Below are positions 44,127 to 53,355 of a stretch of DNA of 64,000 nt, piece after piece. The DNA is from Pseudonocardia oceani (GTDB taxonomy: Bacteria; Actinomycetota; Actinomycetes; Mycobacteriales; Pseudonocardiaceae): contig NZ_JADQDF010000001.1 of the NCBI RefSeq assembly GCF_019263585.2, forward strand, positions 5,404,501-5,468,500, in the 5' to 3' direction. The stretch's first letter is position 1. The number at the start of each line of letters is the position of its first letter. The notes below the pieces were generated by a model. That model worked only from the letters and a program-made list of their open reading frames with translations, ran no database searches and was not told the origin of the DNA. Position numbers and translations under genes: made by a program.

Positions 44127-44745
44127 CGCCGGCGCCGGGCCAGGTGGGCCCGGGGGTCACCCCGAGCCTGCGCAGCTCCGCCCGCGCGAGCTCGCCGTGG
44201 CGGCCCTGCTCCAGGTCGGCGAAGGGCTGGTGGCTGACGCGGCGCAGCTGCGCGAACGGCACCCGGCGCACCGCGGCGCGCGCGAGGTGCTCGACGACGA
44301 GCGGATCGGCCGGACGCGCCAGCATCCGGCGCAGCGCGCGCAGCTCCCGGCGCCGGGCGAGCCGCAGCGGCAGGTACAGCAGGGCCACGGGCAGCAGCCC
44401 GATCAGGGCGATCGACGTGCCCAGGGCGACCGCGACCGCCTGCATCGCGTCGCGGGCGGCGACGGCCTCGGCCCGGACACCGCCGGCGGCCCGGGCGACG
44501 TCGTCGGCGAGACCGCGGGCCCCCTCGCCGACCAGCGGCAGGTCGGCGACCAGCCCGATCGCGCGCCCGGTGCTCTCCAGGGCCGACGCCGCGTCGAGCA
44601 GCCCGCGGTGCAGCTCGGCCAGCTGCCACAGGGTCTGCGCGACGACCAGGCCGAGCGCACCGAACCCGAGCGCCAGCACGACCGCCGCGACGTCGATCCG
44701 CCGCACGGTGCGCGCGCTCGGCGCCAGCGCGAACTCGGAGATCAC
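44119..44745 (-). CDS. two-helix membrane protein linked to the MMPL transporter
   Basis: This 208-residue protein starts at GTG 44745. A first helix (AAVVLALGFGALGLVVAQTLW) is followed by a helical extracytoplasmic region, a second helix (GTSIALIGLLPVALLYLPL), then a basic cytoplasmic domain (RELRALRRMLARPADPLVVEHL). Its stop lies within the MMPL start region (8-bp overlap), so the two are likely coexpressed. The function is unknown. Longer in-frame starts exist but their sequence looks non-coding. Confidence 0.6.
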   Translation of the reverse strand: MISEFALAPSARTVRRIDVAAVVLALGFGALGLVVAQTLWQLAELHRGLLDAASALESTGRAIGLVADLPLVGEGARGLADDVARAAGGVRAEAVAARDAMQAVAVALGTSIALIGLLPVALLYLPLRLARRRELRALRRMLARPADPLVVEHLARAAVRRVPFAQLRRVSHQPFADLEQGRHGELARAELRRLGVTPGPTWPGAGDG

Positions 44746-45013
44746 GGGACGAGTGCGTGCGGAGCCCGCCCGGCTCCCCCGTAGGGCTGCATCCGACGCG
44801 CACCTCCGACGGCTGACCGAGGGGACGCCGCGACGGTACCCGGGGCGCCGCGAACCCGCCGTGCACGAGACCGAGCGCGCCGCTCGCCGGGCGGGGTCGC
44901 ACATCCGGCCGTGCCGGACCGGCGGGGGCGCGCTACCGCGGCCCGGCGACCGCCGGGGTGTCGTCGGGCACCCGGTCGGCCAGGGTCCGAGCCGGTGCGG
45001 CGCTGCGCGGAGG

Positions 45014-45784
45014 TCATCCCTCGAGGAGGGTCACCAGCCCGAGCAGTACCGAGTAGAGCGACAGCCCGGTGAGGAACCATCCGAAGCTGGACCGACCGCC
45101 GGACGGGAGCTCCTCCTTGAACACGTTGAGCAGGACCGAGCCGCCGAGCAGCGCGGTGAGCAGCGCGACGACGACGGTGCTGCTCGGGGCGAACACCGCG
45201 GAGAGCGCCCAGCCGGCCAGCAGGGCCGCGGCGAGGGCGCCGCGGCCGCGTGCAGCGAACCGCCGGGGGTAGCGCTCCTCGAGGCCGCGGTCGGTGAGGA
45301 CGAAGTGCAGCCCCATGGCCACGGTGAACAGCAGCGCGAACGCGATGCCGGTCCGCAGCCGCAGGGGCATCGTGTAGGTGATCAGGCCGTTGTAGACGAG
45401 GAACGAGGCGAGGTGCAGCCGGTACACCCCCACGGGTGGGTCGTCGTCCTCTCGTGCGGGCCTGCGGGTGGCGAGGCGCTCCAGCCCGAAGAACACCGTG
45501 AAGCCCACCAGCGCCACGAGGAAGATCGCCAGCTCGAGCAGCGGGGTGGGCTGCACGACGTCGGACAGCGCCTCCCCGACCGCCTCGTTGCCCGAGGCGA
45601 TCTCGGGCAGCAGGTGCAGGAAGACGTAGGCGACCGCGAGCCCGCCGGAGAAGGAGCCGGTCGCCCTCTCGGGGACGCCGGGCAGTCTCCGGATGCGCGG
45701 AGCAGCCAGGTGCAGCACCGCGAGCGCCCCGGTGATGACCAGCGCCCCCAGCACCGACGGCACGGTCGACATCGAGGACCCCAT
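45014..45784 (-). CDS. ZIP-like membrane protein
   Basis: This 256-residue protein has seven or eight helices. The first half has FLHLLPEIASGNE and the end has NVFKEELPSGGRS, which resemble the HLLPE and KEELP patterns of ZIP metal transporters. The central His-rich metal-site helices of true ZIPs are weak, so metal transport is only a possibility. No partner genes are adjacent. Confidence 0.6.
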   Translation of the reverse strand: MGSSMSTVPSVLGALVITGALAVLHLAAPRIRRLPGVPERATGSFSGGLAVAYVFLHLLPEIASGNEAVGEALSDVVQPTPLLELAIFLVALVGFTVFFGLERLATRRPAREDDDPPVGVYRLHLASFLVYNGLITYTMPLRLRTGIAFALLFTVAMGLHFVLTDRGLEERYPRRFAARGRGALAAALLAGWALSAVFAPSSTVVVALLTALLGGSVLLNVFKEELPSGGRSSFGWFLTGLSLYSVLLGLVTLLEG

Positions 45785-45880
45785 ACCGGTGCAGTACCCG
45801 ACGGCACCTGGACGAGTCCGGGGCGCCGGCGTCGATCCGGCGATGCGGCGGTCGCGTGGCGACCGAACGCGGGTGGTTGG

Positions 45881-47215
45881 TCAGCGGGTGGGGCCGCCGT
45901 CCTCGCCGGAAGGGGCGTCGGTGCGCTGGTACACGTCGGGGATGCCGTCGGCGTCGGCGTCGACCTGCTCCTCGGCACAGATGCGGCGGTAGTGGCGGTT
46001 GCGGATGCGCAGCACGACGGTGGCCAGGAGGGCCGAGAGCAGGGAGCCGAGCAGGACGCCGATCTTGACGTGGTCGTCGGCCTCGGAGCCGGCGCCGAAG
46101 GCGAGCTCGCCGATCAGCAGCGAGACGGTGAAGCCGATCCCGGCCAGCAGGGACAGGCCCAGCACGTCCCACCAGCTCAGGCCCTCGGCCAGGCGGGCGC
46201 GGGTGAAGCGCTGCACGAGCCAGGTGGCGCCCATGACGCCGATCGGCTTGCCGATGATGAGGCCGGCGAGGATGCCGAGGGTGACGGTGTCGGTGAGCGT
46301 CGCCCCGAGCCCGCCGCCGTCGACGACGGAGACGCCCGCGGCGAAGAAGGCGAACACGGGCACGGCGAAGCCGCTGGAGATGGGCCGGAAGCGGTGCTCG
46401 AAGTGCTCGGCGAGGCCGGGGCCGGGGCCGGTGGCGCGGCGTACGACGGGAACGGCGAAGCCGAGCAGGACCCCGGCGACGGTGGCGTGCACGCCCGACT
46501 CGTGCATCAGGGCCCAGGTCGCGACGGCGAGGGGGAGCAGCACCCACCAGGAGCGGACGCGGCGCTGGACGAGCACGGCGAACAGCGCCAGCGGGACCAG
46601 GGACAGCGCGAGTGCCGGCAGGTGCAGTTCGGAGGTGTAGAAGATCGCGATGATCGTGATGGCGAGCAGGTCGTCGACCACGGCGAGGGTGAGCAGGAAG
46701 ACCCGCAGCGCCGTGGGCAGGTGGGTGCTGATCACGGCGAGGACGGCGAGGGCGAAGGCGATGTCGGTGGCGGTGGGGATGGCCCAGCCGCGCAGCGCGT
46801 CGCCGCCCGTGCCGAGGTTGACGGCCACGTAGATCAGAGCCGGTGCGGCCATGCCGCCCACGGCGGCGGCGACGGGCAGGGCGGCGCGTCGGGGATCGCG
46901 CAGGTCGCCGGCGACGAACTCGCGCTTGAGCTCGAGCCCGGCCACGAAGAAGAAGATCGCGAGCAGGCCGTCGGCGGCCCAGGTGGCCAGGGACAGGTCC
47001 AGGTGCAGCGCGGCGGGGCCGACCGTGAACTCGCTCAGGGCGGTGTAGGCGCCGCGCCAGGGGGAGTTCGCCCAGACCAGGGCGACGACCGCGGCTCCGA
47101 CGAGCAGTAGCCCGCCGACGGTCTCGGTGCGCAGGATGTCGGCGATGCGGCTGGCCTCGGGCCAGCTGCCGCGGCCGAACAGGCGGGTCCTCGTGGGCTG
47201 CGCGGGTGGGGGCAC
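45881..47215 (-). CDS. nhaA: Na+/H+ antiporter NhaA
   Basis: This 444-residue antiporter exchanges sodium for protons across the cytoplasmic membrane. The core has FFVAGLELKREFV, PTATDIAFALAVLAV and LLTLAVVDDLLAITIIAIFYT, containing the paired Asp ion-binding residues. A C-terminal acidic tail (VDADADGIPDVY) recalls a calcium-binding-like loop. The GTG at 47215 is chosen because GGAGGAAGATC stands directly before it. The in-frame extension to 47323 shows no family character. A tandem TCGTCAGG site lies in the shared upstream region. Confidence 0.9.
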   Translation of the reverse strand: MPPPAQPTRTRLFGRGSWPEASRIADILRTETVGGLLLVGAAVVALVWANSPWRGAYTALSEFTVGPAALHLDLSLATWAADGLLAIFFFVAGLELKREFVAGDLRDPRRAALPVAAAVGGMAAPALIYVAVNLGTGGDALRGWAIPTATDIAFALAVLAVISTHLPTALRVFLLTLAVVDDLLAITIIAIFYTSELHLPALALSLVPLALFAVLVQRRVRSWWVLLPLAVATWALMHESGVHATVAGVLLGFAVPVVRRATGPGPGLAEHFEHRFRPISSGFAVPVFAFFAAGVSVVDGGGLGATLTDTVTLGILAGLIIGKPIGVMGATWLVQRFTRARLAEGLSWWDVLGLSLLAGIGFTVSLLIGELAFGAGSEADDHVKIGVLLGSLLSALLATVVLRIRNRHYRRICAEEQVDADADGIPDVYQRTDAPSGEDGGPTR

Positions 47216-47340
47216 GATCTTCCTCCGGGGTCGACGGGACGACGCCGACCAGACTTCCCGGCACACCGCGGACGATCCTACGGGCGCGGCGGCGGTCGTG
47301 GCGCTCGAACCGGTGTGCGTCACATGCCGCGTCGGGTCGA

Positions 47341-47359
47341 TCGTCAGGAACTCGACAGG
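47341..47359. promoter_or_regulatory. tandem TCGTCAGG/TCGACAGG repeat between nhaA and a DUF3040 gene
   Basis: TCGTCAGG (47341-47348) and TCGACAGG (47352-47359) are 11 bp apart, with AAC between. The intervening bases and the repeat match the site before the PBP gene closely (CGTCAGGAACTCG in both). The site is 71-89 bp upstream of the DUF3040 start and 126-144 bp upstream of nhaA, so it could serve both. Confidence 0.5.
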
Positions 47360-47429
47360 TGCAGTCGGGCGGGAACGTCACAGGATCGACGACGTCGATC
47401 GGACAGGTGGACGGGGAGAGGCAGTCGTC

Positions 47430-47639
47430 ATGGTGAACGGTGAGCGCCGCCTGCTCGCTCAGATCGAGAGGCACCTCGCGGTCGACGACCCGGTGCTCGC
47501 CGAGTCCTTCCACCTCTGGGACGAGCGGTGCGGTGGCAGCGGCGGTAGCGGCGGCAGGGGCGCGGGATCCACCGACTGGCTCCTCGTCCTCACGGCGATG
47601 GCGGTGGCGGCGCTCGTGCTGCTGACCCTGGTCGCCTGA
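47430..47639 (+). CDS. short DUF3040-like membrane protein
   Basis: This 69-residue protein has an N-terminal amphipathic segment (RRLLAQIERHLAVDDPVLAESF) matching the DUF3040 start, a Gly/Ser-rich linker and one membrane helix. Its TGA stop (47637-47639) is also the left target duplication of an IS5-family element. The gene is intact because the element inserted directly behind the stop. Confidence 0.7.
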   Translation: MVNGERRLLAQIERHLAVDDPVLAESFHLWDERCGGSGGSGGRGAGSTDWLLVLTAMAVAALVLLTLVA

Positions 47640-48625
47640 GAGAGTGTTGTGAAACCCGGGCGGTCAGTCCTTGAGGTCTTCTGCTAACCGGCGGGCGGCC
47701 TCGATCTCGACCGAGCTGGTCGGTGGGGTGAGTTCCTCACCAGCCAGCCGGGCGGCCATCAACCGGATCATCGCGAACTGGATCATCGCCTCGGCGTGGG
47801 CGGTCTTGCGTTCGTAGTCGCGTGCCAAGCGTCTGCACCTCGTCAACCAGCCGAAGGTTCTCTCCACCACCCACCGGCGGGGTAGCACCTGGAACCCTTT
47901 CACGTCCGCGTTCCGCGGAACGGCCACGATCTCCAGGTTCTCCTGCTCATGCGCCCAGCGCACGAGCCCGGCGTCGACGGAGTTGACGTAGCCACCATCG
48001 ACCCACACCAGCCCGACCTGCGGGAACCGGTCCCGGATGCCGGTCAGGACCAGTTTCGCGCCGGCCCGGTCCTGCACCGACGCGGAGTGCACGATCCCGA
48101 CCAGCATCAGCCCGAGGGTGTCCACGAGCAGGTGTCGCTTGCGCCCGCGAACCCGTTTGCCGGCGTCGTAGCCGATCGCCTCGCCACCCTCGCTGCTGCG
48201 GGCCGACTGAGAGTCCAGCACCGCGGCCGAAGGCTGCGGGTCACGGCCGTCAGCGGTTCGGACCCGCTCGCGCAGCACGTCGTGGATGCGCGCCCATGTC
48301 CCGTCCCGGGTCCAGGCGGCGAACCACTGGTAGGCCGTGCTCCACGGGGCCAGGTCGTGCGGGACCAGCCGCCAGGCGTACCCACTGACCAGCACGTAGC
48401 TGATCGTGTCGATGATCAACCGCCGCGAGTGCACCTGTGGGCGACCGCCCAGGCTCGGGTTCGTCCGCGGCAGCAGCGTTTCGATCACCGCCCACTGTGA
48501 GTCGGTCACCGACGAGTCGTAGGACGGATTGCAGATACATGGGCACACCCGACCGGATGATCACCGACCCAGTGCGGCTACCACCGAAGCCACGCCGAGT
48601 GATCATCGGGTTTCACAACACTCTC
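47640..48625 (-). mobile_element. IS5-family insertion sequence, complete
   Basis: The element is 986 bp with perfect 18-bp terminal inverted repeats. GAGAGTGTTGTGAAACCC is at the left (47640-47657) and its exact complement is at the right (48608-48625). Both ends are flanked by TGA (47637-47639 and 48626-48628), a 3-bp target duplication. It carries one transposase gene on the minus strand. Confidence 0.9.
47664..48548 (-). CDS. IS5-family transposase
   Basis: This DDE transposase of about 294 residues has the catalytic acids visible as AVLDSQSARSSEGG (first Asp), GLVWVDGGYVNS (second Asp) and RRWVVERTFGWLTRCRRLARDYE (the Y-x2-R-x3-E-x6-K-type block with Glu). The N-terminus (DSQWAVIETLLP) is the usual helix-turn-helix start. 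A GTG at 48509 may be the true start, which would remove a Cys-rich leader of 13 residues. The gene is intact, so the element may be active. Confidence 0.9.
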   Translation of the reverse strand: MCPCICNPSYDSSVTDSQWAVIETLLPRTNPSLGGRPQVHSRRLIIDTISYVLVSGYAWRLVPHDLAPWSTAYQWFAAWTRDGTWARIHDVLRERVRTADGRDPQPSAAVLDSQSARSSEGGEAIGYDAGKRVRGRKRHLLVDTLGLMLVGIVHSASVQDRAGAKLVLTGIRDRFPQVGLVWVDGGYVNSVDAGLVRWAHEQENLEIVAVPRNADVKGFQVLPRRWVVERTFGWLTRCRRLARDYERKTAHAEAMIQFAMIRLMAARLAGEELTPPTSSVEIEAARRLAEDLKD

Positions 48626-48715
48626 TGAGGGCGCGGGCGGTGGGACGGACCGACCGGTCCGTGTCCGGCCGCCGCACGCGGGTAGCCCGACCGCATGACG
48701 CTCCAGGAGGACGAC

Positions 48716-50050
48716 ATGGGTGCCCGAGAGACCGGAAGCCGACCCCGCGTGGTGGTCGTGGGAGGCGGGTTCGCCGGACTGCAGGCGGCGCGCACGGCGC
48801 AGCGCAGGCTCGGCGGGGCCGCCGAGATCGTGCTGGTCAACCCGACCGACTACTTCCTGTACCTGCCGCTGCTGCCCGAGGTCGCGGCGGGTGTGCTGGA
48901 GCCGCGCCGGATCTCGGTGTCGCTGGCGGCTGCGCTGCCCGGGGTGCGTCTCGTCCTCGGGGAGGTGGACGAGGTCGACCTGGACCGTCGCCGGATCGGC
49001 TGGTCGGACCCGGAGGGTGGGCGGGGCGAGCTGGGCTACGACCGGCTCGTCCTCGCCGCGGGCAGCGTGAACAAGCTGCTCCCGATCCCCGGCGTCGCCG
49101 AGCACGCCCACGGCTTCCGCGGTCTGCCCGAGGCGCTGTACCTGCGGGACCACGTGACCCGGCAGTTGGAGATGGCCGCGAGCAGCGACGACCCGCAGGA
49201 GCGCGACGCGCGCTGCACCTTCGTGGTCGTCGGGGCCGGCTACACCGGTACGGAGGTCGCGGCGCAGGGGCCGCTGCTGACCGACGCCCTCGTCCGCCAG
49301 CACGTCGGGCTGCGCGGTCAGCGCGTGCGGTGGCTGTTGCTGGACCTGGCCGAGCGGGTGCTCCCGGAACTCGACGTGCGGCTGTCCCGCACCGCGGACC
49401 GCGTGCTGCGCGAGCGCGGCGTCGAGGTGCGCACGGGCCAGTCGGTGGAGGAGGCGCACGCCGGCGGGGTTCGGCTGACCACCGGGGAGGAGATCACGAG
49501 CCGCACGCTGGTCTGGTGCGTCGGGGTCCGGCCCGACCCGCTCGTCGCCGAGCTCGGTCTGCCCACGGAGCGGGGGCGCCTCGTCGTCGACGAGCAGCTC
49601 GCGGTACCGGGCCACCCCGAGGTGCTGGCGTGCGGCGACGCGGCCGCGGTCCCCGACCTGACACGCCCCGGCGAGATCACCACGATGACGGCCCAGCACG
49701 CCGAGCGCCAGGGCCGGCTCGCCGGTCGCAACGTCGCCGCCTCGCTCGGGCACGGCCGCCCCGGTCGCTACCGCCATCACGACCTGGGCTTCGTCGTCGA
49801 GCTGGGCGGACGGGCGGCCGCGGCCAACCCGTTCCACGTGCCGCTGTCGGGGCTGCCGGCCAAGGTCGTCACCCGTGGTTACCACCTGTTGTCGATGCCG
49901 GGGAACCGCGTCCGCACGGCCGTCGACTGGCTGCTCGACGCCGCGCTGACCCGGCAGACCGTCCAGCTCGGCCTCGTCCGCTCGCCCGCGGTGCCCCTGG
50001 AGAGCCGGTCACCGGAGGTCGCCCGCACCATCGATCCCACCTTGCGATGA
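48716..50050 (+). CDS. ndh: type II NADH dehydrogenase (FAD, non-pumping)
   Basis: This 444-residue flavoprotein has two Rossmann motifs, VVVVGGGFAGLQAAR near the start and FVVVGAGYTGTEVA near residue 170. CGDAAAVPDL is the second FAD-contact motif and AQHAERQGRLAGRNVAA the usual AQxAxQqG region. The C-terminal amphipathic segment for membrane binding is present but short. It would feed NADH electrons to quinone without proton pumping. AGGAGG precedes ATG 48716. An upstream in-frame ATG (48695) is less likely. The IS5 element lies just before it and may have replaced its promoter. Confidence 0.85.
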   Translation: MGARETGSRPRVVVVGGGFAGLQAARTAQRRLGGAAEIVLVNPTDYFLYLPLLPEVAAGVLEPRRISVSLAAALPGVRLVLGEVDEVDLDRRRIGWSDPEGGRGELGYDRLVLAAGSVNKLLPIPGVAEHAHGFRGLPEALYLRDHVTRQLEMAASSDDPQERDARCTFVVVGAGYTGTEVAAQGPLLTDALVRQHVGLRGQRVRWLLLDLAERVLPELDVRLSRTADRVLRERGVEVRTGQSVEEAHAGGVRLTTGEEITSRTLVWCVGVRPDPLVAELGLPTERGRLVVDEQLAVPGHPEVLACGDAAAVPDLTRPGEITTMTAQHAERQGRLAGRNVAASLGHGRPGRYRHHDLGFVVELGGRAAAANPFHVPLSGLPAKVVTRGYHLLSMPGNRVRTAVDWLLDAALTRQTVQLGLVRSPAVPLESRSPEVARTIDPTLR

Positions 50051-50058
50051 CCTGACGA
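50040..50058. promoter_or_regulatory. tandem TCGTCAGG/TCGCAAGG repeat, minus strand
   Basis: On the minus strand TCGTCAGG (50058-50051) is followed 11 bp later by TCGCAAGG (50047-50040). The site straddles the ndh stop codon and lies 147-165 bp upstream of ectB. It is further from a start codon than the other sites, so it is less certain. Confidence 0.35.
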
Positions 50059-50204
50059 AGCCCCTGCGGCCCGTCCCGGACGGGTACCGTCGGCGACCGT
50101 TCAGGTGCGGGCGCCCGCGGTGTCGCGGAGCGCCCCCGGTGTCGCCCGGATCCCCCCACGCCGCGGGGACGGGCTCGACCAGGACGACGACGATGAGGAC
50201 GGGT

Positions 50205-51473
50205 ATGACCACGAGTGCGTTCGAGGATCTGGAGTCCGAGGTCCGGAGCTACTGCCGCAGTTGGCCGGTGGTGTTCGACACCGCCCGCGGGTCGCGGCTG
50301 ACCGATGTGGACGGCCGGGTCTACCTCGACTTCTTCGCCGGCGCGGGTGCGTTGAACTACGGGCACAACCCGCCGGCGTTGAAGGGGCCGCTGTTGGAGT
50401 ACCTCTCCCGTGACGGCATCACGCACGGCCTGGACATGTACACCACGGCCAAGGGTGAGTTCCTGCGGACGTTCGAGGACAAGATCCTGCGCCCGCGGGG
50501 GTTGGACTACAAGGTGCAGTTCCCCGGGCCGACGGGTGCGAACACGGTGGAGTCGGCGCTCAAGCTGGCTCGCAAGATCAGCGGCCGCGAGGCGATGATC
50601 AATTTCACGAACGCGTTCCACGGGATGACGTTGGGTGCGTTGTCGGTCACCGGTAACTCGATGAAGCGCGGCGGTGCGGGGATCCCGCTGGTGCACGCGA
50701 CCCCGATGCCCTATGACAACTACTTCGACGGCACGCAGCCTGATTTCCTGTGGATGGAGAAGCTGCTGCAGGATTCCGGGTCGGGGCTCAACGAGCCGGC
50801 TGCGGTGATCGTGGAGACGGTGCAGGGTGAGGGTGGGATCAACCCGGCGCGGGTCGAGTGGTTGCAGGGGTTGGCTGCGTTGTGCAAGCGCAACGGGATC
50901 CTGCTGATCGTGGACGACGTGCAGATGGGGGTGGGGCGTACGGGGCCGTTCTTCTCCTTCGAGATCGCGGGGATCGAGCCCGACATCGTGTGCATCTCCA
51001 AGTCGATCAGCGGGTACGGGTTGCCCATGGCGCTGACGCTGATCAAGCCCGAGCACGATGTGTGGGGTCCGGGTGAGCACAACGGGACGTTCCGCGGCAA
51101 CAACCCTGCGTTCGTGACGGCGACGGCGGCGATCCACGAGTTCTGGAGCGATGACGCTCTGGAGCGTTCGACGCTGGCCAAGGGGGAGCGGGTGGAGGAG
51201 GTGTTCACCGAGATCGCGTCGCGGTCGCAGGCCGTGGAGCTCACGCCCAAGGGGCGCGGTCTGGCGCGGGGTCTGCAGTTCTCCCAGCCCGAGCTGGCGG
51301 CGAAGGCGTGTGCTGCGGCGTTCGAGCGGGGTCTGCTGATGGAGACCTCGGGTCCGTCGGACGAGGTGATGAAGATCCTGCCGGCCCTGACGATCACCGA
51401 TGACGAGCTCGAGGAGGGCCTGGCGATCGTCGGGGAGTCCGTCGCCGCCGTCACCGAAGGAGTGTCGGCCTGA
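50205..51473 (+). CDS. ectB: diaminobutyrate-2-oxoglutarate transaminase (ectoine synthesis)
   Basis: This 422-residue class III aminotransferase makes L-2,4-diaminobutyrate from aspartate semialdehyde. EctB markers are visible: FFAGAGALNYGHNPP, PGPTGANTVESALKLARK (PLP phosphate site), NAFHGMTLGALS, LIVDDVQMGVGRTG and the PLP lysine in ISKSISGYGLP. ectA and ectC are not beside it; ectD follows after one base. Leucine TTG and glycine GGG codons are much commoner than in neighbouring genes, which may mark a different origin. An upstream ATG (50193) is a possible alternative start. Confidence 0.93.
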   Translation: MTTSAFEDLESEVRSYCRSWPVVFDTARGSRLTDVDGRVYLDFFAGAGALNYGHNPPALKGPLLEYLSRDGITHGLDMYTTAKGEFLRTFEDKILRPRGLDYKVQFPGPTGANTVESALKLARKISGREAMINFTNAFHGMTLGALSVTGNSMKRGGAGIPLVHATPMPYDNYFDGTQPDFLWMEKLLQDSGSGLNEPAAVIVETVQGEGGINPARVEWLQGLAALCKRNGILLIVDDVQMGVGRTGPFFSFEIAGIEPDIVCISKSISGYGLPMALTLIKPEHDVWGPGEHNGTFRGNNPAFVTATAAIHEFWSDDALERSTLAKGERVEEVFTEIASRSQAVELTPKGRGLARGLQFSQPELAAKACAAAFERGLLMETSGPSDEVMKILPALTITDDELEEGLAIVGESVAAVTEGVSA

Positions 51474-51474
51474 G

Positions 51475-51867
51475 TTGGAGACACGAGAGGGCGATCGGAT
51501 CCTGGCGAGGACGGGCGACCGCTACCCCACCCGGGTGGCGGACCGCCCGGTCATCATCGACCGGGCGGAGCCCGCGGTGTGGAGCACGGACCCGGGGATG
51601 CTCACCGCGGACGAGCTCGCGGCGCACGAGCGCGACGGCTTCGTCACGGTGCCGCAGCTCCTGACCCCCGACGAGGTGGGGGAGTACGCGGCCGAGCTGG
51701 ACCGCCTCGCCACCGACCCGGCGGTGCGGGCCGACGAGCGCACGATCGTCGAGAAGACCTCGCAGCAGGTGCGGTCGGTGTTCGAGGTGCACGCGCTGAG
51801 CGAACCGGTCGCGGCGCTGATCGCCGACGAGCGCGTGGCCGGGCGGGCCCGCCAGATCCTCGGCTCC
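51475..51867 (+). pseudogene. ectD: ectoine hydroxylase, 5' part (interrupted by an IS256-family element)
   Basis: 131 codons from a likely TTG start at 51475 encode the N-terminal half of EctD (DRPVIIDRAEPAVWS, LTADELAAHERDGFVTVPQLL, TIVEKTSQQVRSVFEVHALS). The frame enters the insertion at 51868 and stops shortly after (PVKISV). Joining codon 131 to base 53356 restores an unbroken frame of about 303 residues, the normal EctD length. The protein is an Fe(II)/2-oxoglutarate dioxygenase that makes 5-hydroxyectoine. As it stands it should be inactive. Confidence 0.9.
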
Positions 51868-53347
51868 GGGCCTGTCAAGATCTCTGTGTAAGTCGATCTA
51901 GAAATTGTCAGGACAGGTAGGGGCTGAGGCGTTCGGGGTAGGTCAGGGCGAGGGCGCCGAGGGCCTGTTTCCAGCCCTGGACGACGGCTCCTTCGACGAG
52001 TCGGCCAGACGCTCGGCGGGCGTGGGCGGGCAGCCCCTTCTCCTTCTCCCGTGCCCGGGCTCGCTTGTCCTCGATATCGCGGATGGCGAGCCAGAGCAGC
52101 TTGATCGCGGCGTCGTCGTTCGGGAAGTGACCACGGTTCTTGATGATCTTCCGGAGCTGGTAGTTCAGCGACTCGATCGCATTCGTCGTGTAGATGATCC
52201 GCCGCAACTCCGGTGGGAACGCCAGGAACGGGATGAACCGCTCCCACGCGTTCGTCCAGGTCATCACCGCCGCCGGGTAGCGGCGCCCGAGGTCGGAGGC
52301 GGCGAACGCGTCGAGCTCCACGCGGGCGACCTCGTCGGTCGGGGCGGTGTAGATCGGCTTGAGCGCCGCGGCCACCTTCTTGCGGTCGGAGTAGGACACG
52401 AACCGCATCGCCGCCCGCAGCAGGTGCACCGTGCAGGTCTGCACGATCGACTGCGGCCAGGTCGCCTCGATCGCCTCCGGGAACCCGGACAGCCCGTCAC
52501 AGCACACGATGATCACGTCCCGGACGCCGCGGTTGCGCAGCTCGGCGCACACTCCGGCCCAGAACTTCGCACCCTCGGCGGCCTGGACCCAGATGCCCAG
52601 GACGTGCTTGACGCCGTCGAGGTCGACGCCGACGGCGATGTGCGCGGCCCGGTTGCGGACCTGGTGCCCGTCCCGAACCTTGATCATGAGGGCGTCGAGG
52701 TAGACGATCGGGTAGATCTCCTCCAGCGGGCGGGACTGCCAGAGCTTGACCTCCTCGAGCACCGAGTCGGTGACCTTGGAGATCGTGTCGTGGGACAGCT
52801 CGGTGCCCAGCGTGCGGGCCAGGTGGTGGCTGATGTCGCGCACCGTCATCCCGCCCGCGTAGAGCGAGACGATCATCTCGTCGAGGCCGCCGGTGCGCCG
52901 TGACCCCTTCGGGACCAGCCGTGGCTCGAAGGTTCCGGCCCGGTCCCGCGGCACGTCGAGCGCCACGTCGCCGACCTCGGTCGCGAGGGTCTTCGGGGTG
53001 GACCCGTTGCGGGAGTTCGGGGTCCCGCGCCCGGCCGGGTCGCCACGCTCGTAGCCCAGGTGAGCGGTCTGCTCGGCGGCCAGGCCACGCTCGAGGACCG
53101 CTTTGATCATCTCGGGGAGGAAGCCCCCGTCACCGGTCAGCGCGAGCTCACCGGCATCCACCTTGGACATCAGCCCGTCGAGCAGACCGGCATCGACCAT
53201 CCGGTTCACGGCGTCACGGGCCGTCTCGGGCTCGGCACCGACCGAGGGGGCGGCTCCGAGCGGATGCACATCCTGATCATCGATCACGGACATCTGTGTA
53301 CTCCTCAACTCAAGAGGATCTTGTTACACAGACCATCTGACAGGCTC
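51868..53347 (-). mobile_element. IS256-family insertion sequence, complete
   Basis: This 1480-bp element is inserted in ectD. The left end starts GGGCCTGTCA and the right end finishes TGACAGGCTC, i.e. imperfect inverted repeats that continue inward as CTGTGTAA. The 8-bp TCGGCTCC is duplicated on both sides (51860-51867 and 53348-53355), as usual for IS256 elements. It has one transposase gene on the minus strand. The intact gene and clean duplication indicate recent insertion. Confidence 0.9.
51908..53293 (-). CDS. IS256-family (mutator-type) transposase
   Basis: This DDE transposase has about 461 residues. The catalytic region shows IVYLDALMIKVRDG (first Asp), VCCDGLSGFPEAI (second Asp) and the family signature YTTNAIESLNYQLRKI (Glu). 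The N-terminal domain contains GYERGDPAGRGTPNSRNG typical of mutator transposases. ATG 53293 is preferred because GAGGAG precedes it. A TTG at 53308 extends it by five codons. Confidence 0.93.
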   Translation of the reverse strand: MSVIDDQDVHPLGAAPSVGAEPETARDAVNRMVDAGLLDGLMSKVDAGELALTGDGGFLPEMIKAVLERGLAAEQTAHLGYERGDPAGRGTPNSRNGSTPKTLATEVGDVALDVPRDRAGTFEPRLVPKGSRRTGGLDEMIVSLYAGGMTVRDISHHLARTLGTELSHDTISKVTDSVLEEVKLWQSRPLEEIYPIVYLDALMIKVRDGHQVRNRAAHIAVGVDLDGVKHVLGIWVQAAEGAKFWAGVCAELRNRGVRDVIIVCCDGLSGFPEAIEATWPQSIVQTCTVHLLRAAMRFVSYSDRKKVAAALKPIYTAPTDEVARVELDAFAASDLGRRYPAAVMTWTNAWERFIPFLAFPPELRRIIYTTNAIESLNYQLRKIIKNRGHFPNDDAAIKLLWLAIRDIEDKRARAREKEKGLPAHARRASGRLVEGAVVQGWKQALGALALTYPERLSPYLS

Positions 53348-53355
53348 TCGGCTCC

